64,000 nt of DNA from Bog-473 sp963750075 (GTDB taxonomy: Bacteria > Actinomycetota > Acidimicrobiia > Acidimicrobiales > RAAP-2): positions 992,001-1,056,000 of the forward strand of contig CAVVPG010000001.1 in NCBI GenBank assembly GCA_963750075.1. Direction: 5' to 3'. The position numbers were made by a program, and so were the translations under genes. Below are positions 24,963 to 34,250 of this stretch, in pieces. The notes under the pieces are model-generated. The model saw only the letters and a program-made list of their open reading frames with translations. It searched no databases and was not told where the DNA came from. Position 1 is the stretch's first letter. The number at the start of each line of letters is the position of its first letter.

Positions 24963-26519
24963 TCAGGGGGGTGCGTCGAGGACGGAGCGGTCCCCGGCGC
25001 GCAGGCCGGCCAGGACGCGGGCGAACTCCCCCGCCGCGTCGTCACCGTGGGCGTCGGTGTCCAGCCAGTGCACGACGGAGGGGTCGCTCCGGTCCAGGCC
25101 GTAGAGGCCGAAGCGCGGCTCGTAGCTGCCCCATTCGTAGTTGTCGACCAGCGACCAGTGGAGGTAGGCGCGCACGGGGACACCGGCGGCCACCGCGTCG
25201 GCCACCGCACCCAGGTGCTCGCGCACGTAGCGCGGCCGATCCATCCCGTCCTCGCGCGGCACGGGCCGCCCGTCGCGCACCCGGGTCGACATCCCGTTCT
25301 CGACCACCCAGAGCGGGAGGCCCGGTCGCAGCGCGGCCTCGGTGGCGCACCAGGCGCGCAGCGCGGCGGGATGCGGCTCGACGTCCCACAGGGCCCGCCC
25401 GAAGGACCAGTCGCGCCCACCGCCGGGGGTGCGGCGGCCCGGGACGCGCATGGCGTGGCTGGCCACGGGGTCGTACCAGTCGAAGCCGACCGCGTCGAGG
25501 GCACGGGCCCGGGACGTCGCGTGCACCGCGGCGACCACGCGCCGGGGCGCCCGGCGCCGCGTGAGGCCGCGCAGGCGGGCCCACGCCTGCCCCCGGCCCT
25601 CCTCGCGCTCGGCCCCGTAGGGGGAGACCGCGGCGAAGAACCGACGGAGCGCCGCCTCGCCGCCGTGGCGCGGCGGGAAGGCAGCGTCGTGGACGGCTCG
25701 GCGCTCGTCCACGTAGCGGTCGACGTCGCTCGGGTGGACGCCCGCCTCCCGCAGCCCGAGCAGGTCGAGCAGCATCCGGTCGAGCTCGTAGACCGAGGAC
25801 GAGCTCGTGTTGATCGTCACCTCGGCCCCGCTCTGCACCGCGGTGACCGCCTCGGCCGCCAGCACGTGCGCGGTCAGCAGGTTGTCGAGCACGCAGTAGG
25901 CGTCGGAGACGGCCATGCGCCGCCCGGGCGGGCACGCCCCCTCGATCCAGCCCATGAGCATCACGATGTTCGGCTCGTTGATGGTGACCCATCGCCGGCA
26001 GTGCGCGCTGAGCGCAGGAACGATGCGGGCCACGTGGCGGGCGAAGACGTCGGGCGAGCCCGGGCGGAGCCAGAACTCCTCGCCCAGCCACCCCGGGTGC
26101 GCGAAATGGTGCAGGGTCACCATCGGCTCCATGCCGCGCTCGGCGCACAGGGCGAGGATCTCCGCGTAGCGCTCCAGCGCGGCGTGGTCGAGCTCACCGG
26201 GGCGCGGCTCGAGGCGGGCCCACTCCACCGAGAGCCTGAAGGCGTTGCAGCCGATGGCGGCCGCCCGGTCCAGCGCCTCGGTCGGACGCCGCCAGAAGTC
26301 GCAGGCGAGACCCGAGCGCGCCACCTTGCCGGTGGCCTCCCACCCCGACCAGTTGTTGTGCGGCTCGCCGTCGCCGTTGAAGCCACCCTCTACCTGGTAG
26401 CCCGACGTCGCCACGCCGGCCAGGAAGCCCTCACCGAGCAGGCTCGGCCGTCCGGCGCCCCGGGCCGGGCGACGCGCCCGGGCCGGCGTGGTCTTGCGGG
26501 GGGCGCCGTCGGCGGGCAT
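24963..26519 (-). CDS. Glycoside hydrolase family 1 beta-glucosidase
   Basis: A 518-residue GH1 enzyme. The acid/base is Glu182 in TINEPN and the nucleophile Glu407 in WVVENG; the sugar-binding ATSGYQVEGG is near residue 37. Relative to typical GH1 enzymes it has a basic N-terminal extension and extra sequence around residues 255-345. No signal peptide is seen, so it is probably cytosolic, cleaving beta-glucosides or beta-galactosides. It converges on dedA with ten bases between stops. Confidence 0.9.
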   Translation of the reverse strand: MPADGAPRKTTPARARRPARGAGRPSLLGEGFLAGVATSGYQVEGGFNGDGEPHNNWSGWEATGKVARSGLACDFWRRPTEALDRAAAIGCNAFRLSVEWARLEPRPGELDHAALERYAEILALCAERGMEPMVTLHHFAHPGWLGEEFWLRPGSPDVFARHVARIVPALSAHCRRWVTINEPNIVMLMGWIEGACPPGRRMAVSDAYCVLDNLLTAHVLAAEAVTAVQSGAEVTINTSSSSVYELDRMLLDLLGLREAGVHPSDVDRYVDERRAVHDAAFPPRHGGEAALRRFFAAVSPYGAEREEGRGQAWARLRGLTRRRAPRRVVAAVHATSRARALDAVGFDWYDPVASHAMRVPGRRTPGGGRDWSFGRALWDVEPHPAALRAWCATEAALRPGLPLWVVENGMSTRVRDGRPVPREDGMDRPRYVREHLGAVADAVAAGVPVRAYLHWSLVDNYEWGSYEPRFGLYGLDRSDPSVVHWLDTDAHGDDAAGEFARVLAGLRAGDRSVLDAPP

Positions 26520-26569
26520 CCGTTCAGCTTGGCAGGCGCGCAGGAGGCCGGGCGCCGCCGCGGCGCGCC

Positions 26570-27163
26570 TCAGTGCGGCTGGGCGATCGAGCGCAGGCGC
26601 GACAGGGCGGCCGACACGATGTCGACCTCGTCGCGGGCCTGGCGGACCATGGCGCGTACCTGCGGCTCGGTGGCGTCGCTCCCCGCCCGCAGCGCCGCGG
26701 CCTGCACGTCCCGGGCGGCCGCGATGACGTCGGCCACCTGGACCCGGACCGTGTCGGGCCGCTGGGTGCCCCGGGGTAGGCGGCGCTCCATCCTGAGCAG
26801 AGCGTCGAGCTCGCCCGCGACCACGCGCAGCGAGCGGCACACCGCCGGCAACTCGGCCACCGGCGCGTCGTGGGCGTCGGCGTGGGCGACGGCGGTCTCG
26901 GCGTCCTCGACGGCGACCCACATGCGGCGCCGCACGCGTGCGGCCGCGCCGCGGCTCAGCTCCTCGGGTGTGGACCGCGCCGCATAGCTCTCCCTGCCGG
27001 CCGCGGCGAGGGCCAGCGTGGCCAGGATGCCCCTGGTGGCGATGTGGCCCCGCATCAGACGCCAGTGCCGGCGCACGTAACTGCGCGCGAGCAAGAAAGC
27101 GACGGCGAGCGCGCCCACGGCCAGGAGCCCGGCGATCACCAGGAACTCCACGACGTGGGCCAC
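26570..27163 (-). CDS. Membrane-anchored hypothetical protein
   Basis: A 197-residue protein: one N-terminal membrane helix (about residues 3-28), a basic stretch (RSYVRRHWRLMRG), then a long helical cytosolic region rich in Ala, Arg and Glu that may form a helical bundle. GGAGG eight bases before the GTG at 27163 selects that start; the GTG at 27172 is too close to the site. No family is recognised. It shares the 27164-27224 gap with the divergent membrane gene. Confidence 0.65.
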   Translation of the reverse strand: MAHVVEFLVIAGLLAVGALAVAFLLARSYVRRHWRLMRGHIATRGILATLALAAAGRESYAARSTPEELSRGAAARVRRRMWVAVEDAETAVAHADAHDAPVAELPAVCRSLRVVAGELDALLRMERRLPRGTQRPDTVRVQVADVIAAARDVQAAALRAGSDATEPQVRAMVRQARDEVDIVSAALSRLRSIAQPH

Positions 27164-27211
27164 GAAAGTCACCTCCGAATCCTACGCGGCGGAACGCAAG
27201 ATTTGCGGCGG

Positions 27212-27217
27212 TACCCT
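27212..27217 (+). promoter_or_regulatory. -10 hexamer TACCCT, leaderless layout
   Basis: TACCCT ends seven bases before the ATG at 27225 with no ribosome site between. Confidence 0.42.
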
Positions 27218-27224
27218 TTGACCC

Positions 27225-27971
27225 ATGGAGCCCGAGGCACCGGGTGGCACAGAGGCAGCCCCGGCGGAGGGACGCCCCTGGTCGCCGGGGCTCCCCTCCA
27301 TCCGCGAGCACCTCCCCAGCCTGATCTGGGGCGCCGCGCTGCCGATCGGGGTCTACTTCGCGGTCCGCGGCCACGTGCACACCGACACCCAGGCTCTCAT
27401 CGTCGCCGGCTGCTTCTCGGTTGCCTGGATCGTCCTGCAATTCGTCCGGCAACGCCGGGTCGACGCGGTCGGCGCCATCGTGCTCTTCGGGTTCGCGGTC
27501 GGCCTCGTGAGCTCGACGCTGCTCGGCGGCAACGCGTACGTGCTCAAGGTCCGCGACGCCGCCTTCACGGCCCTCTTCGGCATCGCCTGCATCGTGACGC
27601 TCTTCACCCACGACCGCCCCGTCTTCTTCTACGTGAGCCGCTACTTCTCCGCGGGGACCGACCCCGAGAGGATGTCCGCCTTCGACAGGCTGCACGAGCT
27701 GCCCGTGGGTCGCCGGACCTTCCGGGTGCTGTCGGTGATCTGGGGCATCGGGCTCGTGGTCGAGGCGACGAGCCGCCTGACGCTCGCCGGCATGCTGCCC
27801 ACCGCGACCTTCCTGGCGGTCTCCCCCTTCATCACGGCCAGCACCATCGGAGCGCTCTTCGCCTTCACCGCTCTCTACACCCGGCGCATCCAGCTCGAGG
27901 CCGTTGCGCTCGTCGCCGGCCGGGCACCCGAACCCGCGGCCGAGGGCGATCCCCGGATTCCCCTCCCCTGA
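27225..27971 (+). CDS. VC0807-type multi-pass membrane protein
   Basis: A 248-residue integral membrane protein with about six hydrophobic segments between residues 30 and 225. The central VRDAAFTALFGIACIVTLF then RPVFFYVSRYF is the feature I associate with the VC0807 family, whose function is not known. The N- and C-terminal ends are hydrophilic. It is followed by a crotonase gene in the same direction after 66 bases. Confidence 0.65.
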   Translation: MEPEAPGGTEAAPAEGRPWSPGLPSIREHLPSLIWGAALPIGVYFAVRGHVHTDTQALIVAGCFSVAWIVLQFVRQRRVDAVGAIVLFGFAVGLVSSTLLGGNAYVLKVRDAAFTALFGIACIVTLFTHDRPVFFYVSRYFSAGTDPERMSAFDRLHELPVGRRTFRVLSVIWGIGLVVEATSRLTLAGMLPTATFLAVSPFITASTIGALFAFTALYTRRIQLEAVALVAGRAPEPAAEGDPRIPLP

Positions 27972-28037
27972 CGCCCCCATCTATCCTCGGCGGCGAAGCG
28001 CGCCGGCCGACGGCGCAGCGGTAGCGAAGGGAGCACC

Positions 28038-28811
28038 ATGGCAGACGAGGTGTTGCGGGAACGCCGCGGCAACGTGGAGATCCTGACCATCAACCGGCCC
28101 GAGGCGCGCAACGCCATCAACGGCGCGGTCAGCAAGGCGATGGCCGCCCACATGGACGAGCTGGCCGATGACCCGGAGTGCTGGGTCGTCGTCGTCACCG
28201 GGAGCGGCGACAAGGCGTTCAGCGCCGGCATGGACCTCAAGGCGTTCAGCAGCGGCGAGGGCGGCGACATCATGGGGGCGAGCGGGGGGTTCGGCGGGCT
28301 CACCCAGCGCGAGTTCCCCAAGCCGATCATCGCGGCGGTCAACGGCTCCGCGCTGGCGGGCGGCTTCGAGATCATGCTCTCCTGCGACCTCGTGGTGGCC
28401 GCCGCGCACGCGACGTTCGGCATCCCCGAGGCCAAGCGTGGGCTGATCGCCGGCGCCGGGGGCCTCATCCGGATGCCCAAGAGGCTCCCGATGGCCGTCG
28501 CGCTCGAGCTGGCCATGACGGGCGACCCGATCGACGCGGAGCGCGCCTACACCCTCGGCCTGGTCAACAAGGTCGTCCCGGCCGAGACGCTGCTGGCCGA
28601 GGCCGTCGCGCTCGCCGAGCGCGTCGCAGCCAACGCGCCGCTGGCCGTGCGCTATTCGAAGAGCGTCATGAAGCGCGCCGCCGAGGTCCCCGAGGCCGAG
28701 GGGTGGGCCATCAACGCCGAGGCGGTGGGCGTCGTGTTCACGTCGGCCGACGCCATGGAGGGGCCCGTCGCCTTCGCCGAGAAGCGCGCCCCCAGGTGGC
28801 AGGGCAAGTAG
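28038..28811 (+). CDS. Enoyl-CoA hydratase/isomerase (crotonase) family protein
   Basis: A 257-residue crotonase. Visible are NRPEARNAIN near the N-terminus, the oxyanion-hole segment KAFSAGMDLKAF, the second segment VNGSALAGGFEIMLSCDLVVA and the FGIPEAKRGLIAGAGG loop. The usual hydratase Glu pair is only partly evident, so hydratase versus isomerase cannot be decided. Probable role: acyl-CoA metabolism. A GGGAGCACC site precedes the ATG. The CopD-like gene follows after four bases. Confidence 0.88.
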   Translation: MADEVLRERRGNVEILTINRPEARNAINGAVSKAMAAHMDELADDPECWVVVVTGSGDKAFSAGMDLKAFSSGEGGDIMGASGGFGGLTQREFPKPIIAAVNGSALAGGFEIMLSCDLVVAAAHATFGIPEAKRGLIAGAGGLIRMPKRLPMAVALELAMTGDPIDAERAYTLGLVNKVVPAETLLAEAVALAERVAANAPLAVRYSKSVMKRAAEVPEAEGWAINAEAVGVVFTSADAMEGPVAFAEKRAPRWQGK

Positions 28812-28815
28812 CACC

Positions 28816-29221
28816 GTGCTCGCGCCGGCACTGGATACGATCCGCCTGACCCTCCACGTCCTGGCCGCAACGGTCTGGGTGGGCGGGCAGATCGTGATGA
28901 CGGGCTTTGTCGGCCCCGCCCGGGCGATGGGGGGCGACGCCGCCAAGACCCTGGCACGGGCGTTCGCCGCGCTTGGCGTGGCCCGCCTACGCGCTCCTGG
29001 TCGTCACCGGCATCTGGAACATCACGGCGGTCCACTACTCCTCCCAGGACTCCGCCTGGAAGGCGGTCCTCATGGCCAAGATCCTGGTGGTGATCGTGGC
29101 CGGCGTGGCCGTCGGCCTGCACCAGCGGTCCACGACGAAGGGCCAACTGGCGCTGTGGGGGTCGGTGGGGGGCGTCGCCAGCGTCGCTGCGCTCGCCATG
29201 GGCATCCTCCTGGCGGGGTGA
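28816..29221 (+). pseudogene. CopD-like membrane protein, apparent frameshift
   Basis: Two frames together encode one protein of about 135 residues. The first (from GTG 28816) gives IRLTLHVLAATVWVGGQ and ARAMGGDAAKTLARAFA; the second continues RLAWPAYALLVVTGIWN through to the stop at 29221 with two further membrane helices. The join needs one extra base removed near 28969, in GCCGCGC. The intact product would be a four-helix CopD/copper-resistance-type or related membrane protein. It may be a real pseudogene or an assembly indel; codon bias on both sides still looks like coding DNA, favouring an error or very recent mutation. Confidence 0.7.
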
Positions 29222-29330
29222 CGCCGAACACCTCGGGCGGCCGCCCCGGCCGTGCGGGGACCCGGGGTGGGATTGGGTCTAACCTGGGGCCCAGTTCACC
29301 GCCACGTGGACCCGGGTGAAGGAGAACCTC

Positions 29331-29576
29331 ATGCTCGCTGACATTTTCGGTCCCGACCTGCTCATCGTGGCCATCGTTCTCGTCGTGCTCCTCTTCGGCG
29401 GCGCCGCGATCCCCAAGCTCGCCCGCAACCTCGGCTCTGCGAAGAACCAGTTCGAGAAGGGCATGGCCGACGGCAAGGCGGAAGGTGCCGCCGGGACCAA
29501 CGGGACCTCGGCCGCGGCCGACACGGCCGCACCGACGCCCGCTCCCCCGGCAGAGGAGAAGTCCCAGGGCGGCTGA
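29331..29576 (+). CDS. tatA: TatA/TatE-type twin-arginine translocase subunit
   Basis: An 81-residue protein with the TatA plan: a short N-terminal membrane helix (LLIVAIVLVVLLFGG), the hinge AAIPKLARNLGSA, an amphipathic helix (KNQFEKGM) and a hydrophilic Ala/Thr/Pro-rich tail. It oligomerises to let folded Tat substrates cross the membrane with TatC, which is not in this window. AAGGAG six bases upstream fixes the ATG at 29331. Confidence 0.85.
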   Translation: MLADIFGPDLLIVAIVLVVLLFGGAAIPKLARNLGSAKNQFEKGMADGKAEGAAGTNGTSAAADTAAPTPAPPAEEKSQGG

Positions 29577-29681
29577 GCCGATCGGGCACCGGGCCCGGTC
29601 CTCCATGCGTCTACCTTTGTGCCCGACCCGGCGTCCTCATGAGCGCGTCGCCGGGGCGTTCCGAGCCATTTAGGGGGGCCG

Positions 29682-30989
29682 ATGCCGCCATCTGACGTCC
29701 TGTCCGTCGCCGAGCGACTGTGGAACGGCGAGATCTCGACGTCGACCTTCCATCCGGTCGACCACATGGGCGGCTTCGTCGAGATCACCGACGGCGTGGG
29801 CTTCTGCCCCTCGTTCGCCAACGTCTCGGCTTTCGCCACCGAGGACGGCCTCCTGCTCGTCGACACGGGGAGCGCGCCCCTGGCGCGCGTGGTGCACGAC
29901 GACATCCGCACCTGGAGCCCGGAGCGCCTCAACACGGCGGTCTACTCGCACGGGCACATCGACCACGTCTTCGGCGTGCCGGTCTGGGAGGAGGAGGCGG
30001 CCACCCGGGGCTGGGCCGCCCCCGAGGTCATCGCGCACCACGCCCTGCCGGCCCGCTTCGACCGCTACATCCTCACGGCCGGCTACAACACCGTCATCAA
30101 CCGCCGCCAGTTCGGCTTCACGGACCTGAACTGGCCGACCGAGTACCGCTACCCGGACCGCACCTATCACGACGCGCTCGAGCTCTCCGTCGGCGGCGTC
30201 GGCTTCTCGCTCCGCCACGAGAAGGGCGAGACCGACGACCACACCATCACCTGGCAGGCGGACTCCCGCGTGCTCTGCTGCGGCGACCTCTTCATCTGGG
30301 CGTCGCCCAACGCCGGGAACCCCCAGAAGGTCCAGCGCTACCCGCGGGAGTGGGCCGCCGCCCTCCGCCGCATGCTGCTGCTCGAGGCTGAGTTCCTGCT
30401 GCCGGGCCACGGCTTCCCTGTGATCGGGGCCGACCGCGTCCGCCAGGCCCTCACCGACACGGCGGACCTGCTCGACTCCTTGGTCGACCAGACGCTGGCG
30501 GTGATGAACGCGGGTGGAAGGCTCGATGACGCCATCCACACCGTCCGGGCGCCTGCCGAGCTCGAGGCCCGCCCCTACCTGCGGCCGGTGTACGACGAGC
30601 CCGAGTTCATCGTCCACACGGTGTGGCGCCAGTACGGCGGCTGGTGGGATGGCAACCCGGCTTCGCTGAAGCCGGCCGCCGAGCGCGCCCTGGCGGCCGA
30701 GCTGGCCGCGCTCGCCGGCGGGCCCGGGGCGCTGGCCGACCGCGCGCTCGAGCTCCTGGCTGCCGCGCAGGAGCTGCCCGACCCGGAAGAGGCCGAGGGT
30801 GCACTGCGCGTCGCCGGCCACCTGGCGGAGCACGCGTGGTTGGCCGACCCCGGTGACGAGGGGGTGCAACGGGCGCGCCACGAGGTGTTCGCGGCGAGAG
30901 CGGCCCGCGCCACCTCGACCATGGCGCGCGGCGTGTTCACCTGGGCCGCCAACGAGTCGGTGCCGGCCCCGGACGCGCACCCGCACTGA
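29682..30989 (+). CDS. Metallo-beta-lactamase-fold alkylsulfatase-like hydrolase
   Basis: A 435-residue protein. The metal motif is SHGHIDH at about 89-95, with further ligands in EKGETDDHT, CCGDLF and LLPGHGFPVIG. The C-terminal third resembles the alkylsulfatase dimerisation domain (VWRQYGGWWDGNPA). The closest enzyme class I recognise is the SdsA1-type sulfatase/MBL hydrolases, but it lacks a signal peptide and an SCP2-like tail, so the substrate is uncertain. AGGGGGG precedes the ATG. Confidence 0.82.
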   Translation: MPPSDVLSVAERLWNGEISTSTFHPVDHMGGFVEITDGVGFCPSFANVSAFATEDGLLLVDTGSAPLARVVHDDIRTWSPERLNTAVYSHGHIDHVFGVPVWEEEAATRGWAAPEVIAHHALPARFDRYILTAGYNTVINRRQFGFTDLNWPTEYRYPDRTYHDALELSVGGVGFSLRHEKGETDDHTITWQADSRVLCCGDLFIWASPNAGNPQKVQRYPREWAAALRRMLLLEAEFLLPGHGFPVIGADRVRQALTDTADLLDSLVDQTLAVMNAGGRLDDAIHTVRAPAELEARPYLRPVYDEPEFIVHTVWRQYGGWWDGNPASLKPAAERALAAELAALAGGPGALADRALELLAAAQELPDPEEAEGALRVAGHLAEHAWLADPGDEGVQRARHEVFAARAARATSTMARGVFTWAANESVPAPDAHPH

Positions 30990-31046
30990 GCTGCGGGGTG
31001 CGGCCCCGCTGGGCTGCCAATTCCAGTTTTTTTGCGGGGTTCGATA

Positions 31047-32003
31047 GTGTCAGCTCCCGTGGACTCGTCATTGACCGGCCCTCCCTCCGACACGTCCGAA
31101 AGCCCAGCTCCCGGCCACAAGAGTCCCCGCCGGCTGGCGGCCGTCGCGGTCGCCGTGGGGGCCGTCCTCCTCACCGGGTGCCAGCTGCCGACGTTCGGCG
31201 CCTACAAGGGCGCCACCACCCAGGCCCGTTCGACCTTCCACCTCTGGCAGGGCTTCTTCATCGCCGGGATCGTCGTGGGCGGGTTCACCCTGCTGCTCAT
31301 CACGTGGGCCGTCTTTCGCTACCGGCGCCGCAAGAACAGCTCCGACGAACTGCCGGTGCAGACCCAGTACCACACGCTGACCGAGCTCATCTACACGGTG
31401 GTGCCCATCCTGATCGTGCTCGGGCTGTTCGTGGCGACGGTCCTCGTCGAGAACAAGGTCACCGCGGTGGAGCCGAACGCGTACACGAAGATCCACGTGT
31501 ACGCGTTCCAGTGGGGCTGGGAGTTCGAGTACCCCAACGGGGTCAAGATCATCGGCCAGACCACCGACGCGCCCACCATGGTCGTCCCCACCGGGAAGAC
31601 CGTGCAGATCCGCCTGGACTCCTACGACGTGCTGCACGGCTTCTACGTGCCCGAGTTCAACTTCAGCCGCTACGCCACGCCGGGCTACTCCACCTATTTC
31701 GACTTCAACGTCCTGCACGACGGCGTCTACCGGGGGCAGTGCACCCAGCTGTGCGGCCTCTACCACTCCCTGATGTTCTTCAACGTCCGCTCGGTGTCGC
31801 CGTCGGCCTACCAGACCTGGCTGCGGGTCACGGGCGCCTTCCAGCGGGCCCACCCGTCCTCCGTCGGCCAGCTCCCGGCCGGGCTGCACTCCAGTGTCAA
31901 CGGGACCCCGCCCAACTACTCTGGGAGCTCGAGCAGCGGGAACTCAGGCAACTCGGGCAGCGGCAACACCGGGAACACAGGAGGTGCGCTCTACGATGAC
32001 TGA
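31047..32003 (+). CDS. ctaC: Cytochrome c oxidase subunit II (lipoprotein)
   Basis: A subunit II of the aa3 oxidase, about 318 residues. A lipoprotein signal (AVGAVLLTGC) is followed by two membrane helices and a periplasmic cupredoxin domain whose CuA site reads CTQLCGLYHSLM (CX3CX3HX2M). It takes electrons from the cytochrome cc subunit of complex III. A Gly/Ser/Asn-rich low-complexity tail ends the protein. The start is uncertain: GTG 31047 follows a GCGGGG; GTG 31059 lies eight bases after a TAGTGT hexamer. The ATG of ctaD overlaps its last eight bases. Confidence 0.92.
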   Translation: MSAPVDSSLTGPPSDTSESPAPGHKSPRRLAAVAVAVGAVLLTGCQLPTFGAYKGATTQARSTFHLWQGFFIAGIVVGGFTLLLITWAVFRYRRRKNSSDELPVQTQYHTLTELIYTVVPILIVLGLFVATVLVENKVTAVEPNAYTKIHVYAFQWGWEFEYPNGVKIIGQTTDAPTMVVPTGKTVQIRLDSYDVLHGFYVPEFNFSRYATPGYSTYFDFNVLHDGVYRGQCTQLCGLYHSLMFFNVRSVSPSAYQTWLRVTGAFQRAHPSSVGQLPAGLHSSVNGTPPNYSGSSSSGNSGNSGSGNTGNTGGALYDD

Positions 32004-33795
32004 CGTCATCGCCCCACCCGGGACACGCGAGCCCGAAGAGGTCCACCTCCCGCCCGAGGTGCCCGGCGACGGGCAGGGTCCCCACGGCGGCCACGAGGAC
32101 CACGGTCCCACCGGCATCCTCAAATGGCTGACCTCGACCGACCACAAGGTCATCGGCCTCAGCTACATGATCACGGCGGTCGTGATCTTCTACCTCTCCG
32201 GGATCATGGCGCTGTTCATGCGGCTGCAGCTCGCCTCGCCGCACTCGTCGCTGCTCACCTTCTCGCAGTACAACGCGCTGTTCACCATGCACGGCGCCTT
32301 GATGCTGTACCTCTTCGCCGGCCCCTTCGCCTTCGGCGGCCTGGCCAACTTCATCGTGCCGCTGCAGATCGGCGCGCCCGACATGGCCTACCCACGCCTG
32401 AACGCGCTGAGCTACTGGCTCTACCTCAGCGGGTCCATCACCATGCTGATGGGGTTCTTCGTGGCCGGTGGCGCCGCCCAGTTCGGCTGGGTCGCCTACG
32501 CGCCGCTGTCGAGTGCCACCAGCTCGCCCGGCGCGGGGCCCGACCTGTTCTTGATGGGGATCGCCCTCACTGGGTTCTCGGCCATCTTCACCGCCGTCAA
32601 CCTGTGCGGGACCATCTTCTACCTGCGGGCGCCGGGCATGACCATGTTCCGCATGCCGATCTTCACCTGGAACATGCTGGTGACCGGGATCCTGATCCTG
32701 ATCGCGTTCCCGGTGCTCACGGCGGCGGTGGTGATGCTGTTCTGCGACCGGCACTTCGGTACCCACATCTACACGGCGACCGGCTGCCACCTCGTAAACG
32801 GCCACCCCATGATCTCGTGCGGGTCGCCCCTGCTATGGCAGAACCTCTTCTGGTTCTTCGGCCATCCCGAGGTCTACATCCTCGCCCTGCCCTTCTTCGG
32901 CATCGTGACGGAGATCCTCCCGGTGTTCTCGAAGAAGCCGGTCTTCGGCTACAAGGGCATGGTCTTCGCCACCATGGCCATCGCCGCCCTGTCCACGGGT
33001 GTCTGGGCCCACCACATGTTCACCACCGGGGCCGTGCTGCTGCCCTTCTTCTCCTTCCTGAGCCTGCTGATCGCCGTGCCCACGGGCATCAAGTTCTTCA
33101 ACTGGATCGGCACCATGTGGCACGGGCAGCTGACGTTCACCACACCCATGCTGTTCAGCATCGGGTTCCTCTTCGCCTTCCTGATGGGCGGCGTGACCGG
33201 CATCATGCTGGCGTCGCCGCCGATCGACTTCGCCACCCACGACACCTACTTCGTGGTGGCCCACTTCCACCAGGTGCTCTTCGGGACGGCGGTGTTCGCC
33301 GGTTTCGCCGGCCTCTACTACTGGTACCCCAAGATGTTCGGGCGCATGCTGCGCGAGAGCCTGGGCAAGTGGCACTTCTGGCTGATGTTCATCGGCTTCT
33401 GGGTCACCTTCATGCCCCAGTACGTGGTCGGCCTTCTCGGCATGCCCCGCCGCGTGGCCAGCTACCCGTCCAACCTCGGCTGGCAGAGCTACAACATCGT
33501 CTCGACGGTGGGCGCGTTCGTCATCGGCATCTCCTTCGCCTTCCTACTGGTCAACTTCGTGGTGTCGTGGCGCAAGCCCATCCCGGCCGGGGACAACCCG
33601 TGGGACGCCCACACGCTCGAGTGGTTCACCACCTCGCCGCCGCCGCACCACAACTACACGCACCTGCCGCCCATCCGCTCGGAGCGCCCGACGTGGGACT
33701 ACAACCACCCGGACGCGCTCACGGTGCCCCACGGCAAGGCCGCGCACAGCAACGGCAACGGCAAGACGAACGGGAAGGTGACGGCGTCGGTATGA
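31996..33795 (+). CDS. ctaD: Cytochrome c oxidase subunit I
   Basis: A 599-residue haem-copper oxidase subunit I with twelve predicted helices. Present are MHGALM (low-spin haem His region), FFGHPEVYILALP (CuB His and the crosslinked Tyr), VWAHHMF (two CuB His), and VVAHFHQVL (haem ligands). It reduces O2 and pumps protons. The loop before LLWQNLFWFFGHPEVY is longer than usual and carries a Cys pair (TGCHLVNGHPMISCG) that could form an external disulphide. The C-terminus is His/Asn-rich. It overlaps ctaC by eight bases and ctaF by four. Confidence 0.96.
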   Translation: MTDVIAPPGTREPEEVHLPPEVPGDGQGPHGGHEDHGPTGILKWLTSTDHKVIGLSYMITAVVIFYLSGIMALFMRLQLASPHSSLLTFSQYNALFTMHGALMLYLFAGPFAFGGLANFIVPLQIGAPDMAYPRLNALSYWLYLSGSITMLMGFFVAGGAAQFGWVAYAPLSSATSSPGAGPDLFLMGIALTGFSAIFTAVNLCGTIFYLRAPGMTMFRMPIFTWNMLVTGILILIAFPVLTAAVVMLFCDRHFGTHIYTATGCHLVNGHPMISCGSPLLWQNLFWFFGHPEVYILALPFFGIVTEILPVFSKKPVFGYKGMVFATMAIAALSTGVWAHHMFTTGAVLLPFFSFLSLLIAVPTGIKFFNWIGTMWHGQLTFTTPMLFSIGFLFAFLMGGVTGIMLASPPIDFATHDTYFVVAHFHQVLFGTAVFAGFAGLYYWYPKMFGRMLRESLGKWHFWLMFIGFWVTFMPQYVVGLLGMPRRVASYPSNLGWQSYNIVSTVGAFVIGISFAFLLVNFVVSWRKPIPAGDNPWDAHTLEWFTTSPPPHHNYTHLPPIRSERPTWDYNHPDALTVPHGKAAHSNGNGKTNGKVTASV

Positions 33796-34226
33796 AGGTC
33801 GAGTCGCTCTTCCTGCTCTTCCTCGGGGCGTTCTTCGGGATCGTCGGCCTCGTCTACTGGTTCTGGAGCTACGAGGACGGCGGCGGGGTGATGCTGCTCG
33901 GCGTCACGCTGCTCGGCTTCCTGCCTGGCCTCTACTACTTCTTCTGGCACCAGCGCTTTCACGGGCGCAAGTACTTCTTCTGGGGCAAGATCCCCGCGGT
34001 GGGTGACCGCCCGTCTGACCGCGAGGACGCCGAGATGGCCGAGGGGGCGGGCAACGTGGACTCGTTCCCCAGCTCCTCCATCTGGCCCTTCGTCATGGGC
34101 ATGGGCGCCTTCTTGACGGTGCTGGCCCTGATCTTCGGCGTCTGGCTCATCTTCCTCGGCGTGCCGCTGATCCTCACCGCACTGACCGGCGTCACGGCCG
34201 AGAGCCGGCGCGGGGGCAACGTCTGA
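33792..34226 (+). CDS. ctaF: Actinobacterial cytochrome c oxidase subunit IV
   Basis: A 144-residue protein with two N-terminal helices separated by SYEDGGG, a cytosolic loop and two C-terminal helices. This is the plan of the actinobacterial subunit IV (CtaF) found next to ctaC/ctaD. It is a structural subunit of the aa3 oxidase. Its ATG overlaps the ctaD stop in an ATGA, so it is translated with it. Confidence 0.88.
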   Translation: MKVESLFLLFLGAFFGIVGLVYWFWSYEDGGGVMLLGVTLLGFLPGLYYFFWHQRFHGRKYFFWGKIPAVGDRPSDREDAEMAEGAGNVDSFPSSSIWPFVMGMGAFLTVLALIFGVWLIFLGVPLILTALTGVTAESRRGGNV

Positions 34227-34250
34227 GCCGAGCCCGCTGCAGACGCCGGA

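Noticed and set aside
24963..27980. A 1005-codon minus-strand open frame spanning the GH1 gene, the membrane-anchored gene and beyond
   Set aside because: Only the portion from 24963 to 26519 has enzyme motifs; the upstream part is antisense or out of frame to well-supported genes and is Gly/Arg/Asp-rich as expected for a GC-driven shadow.
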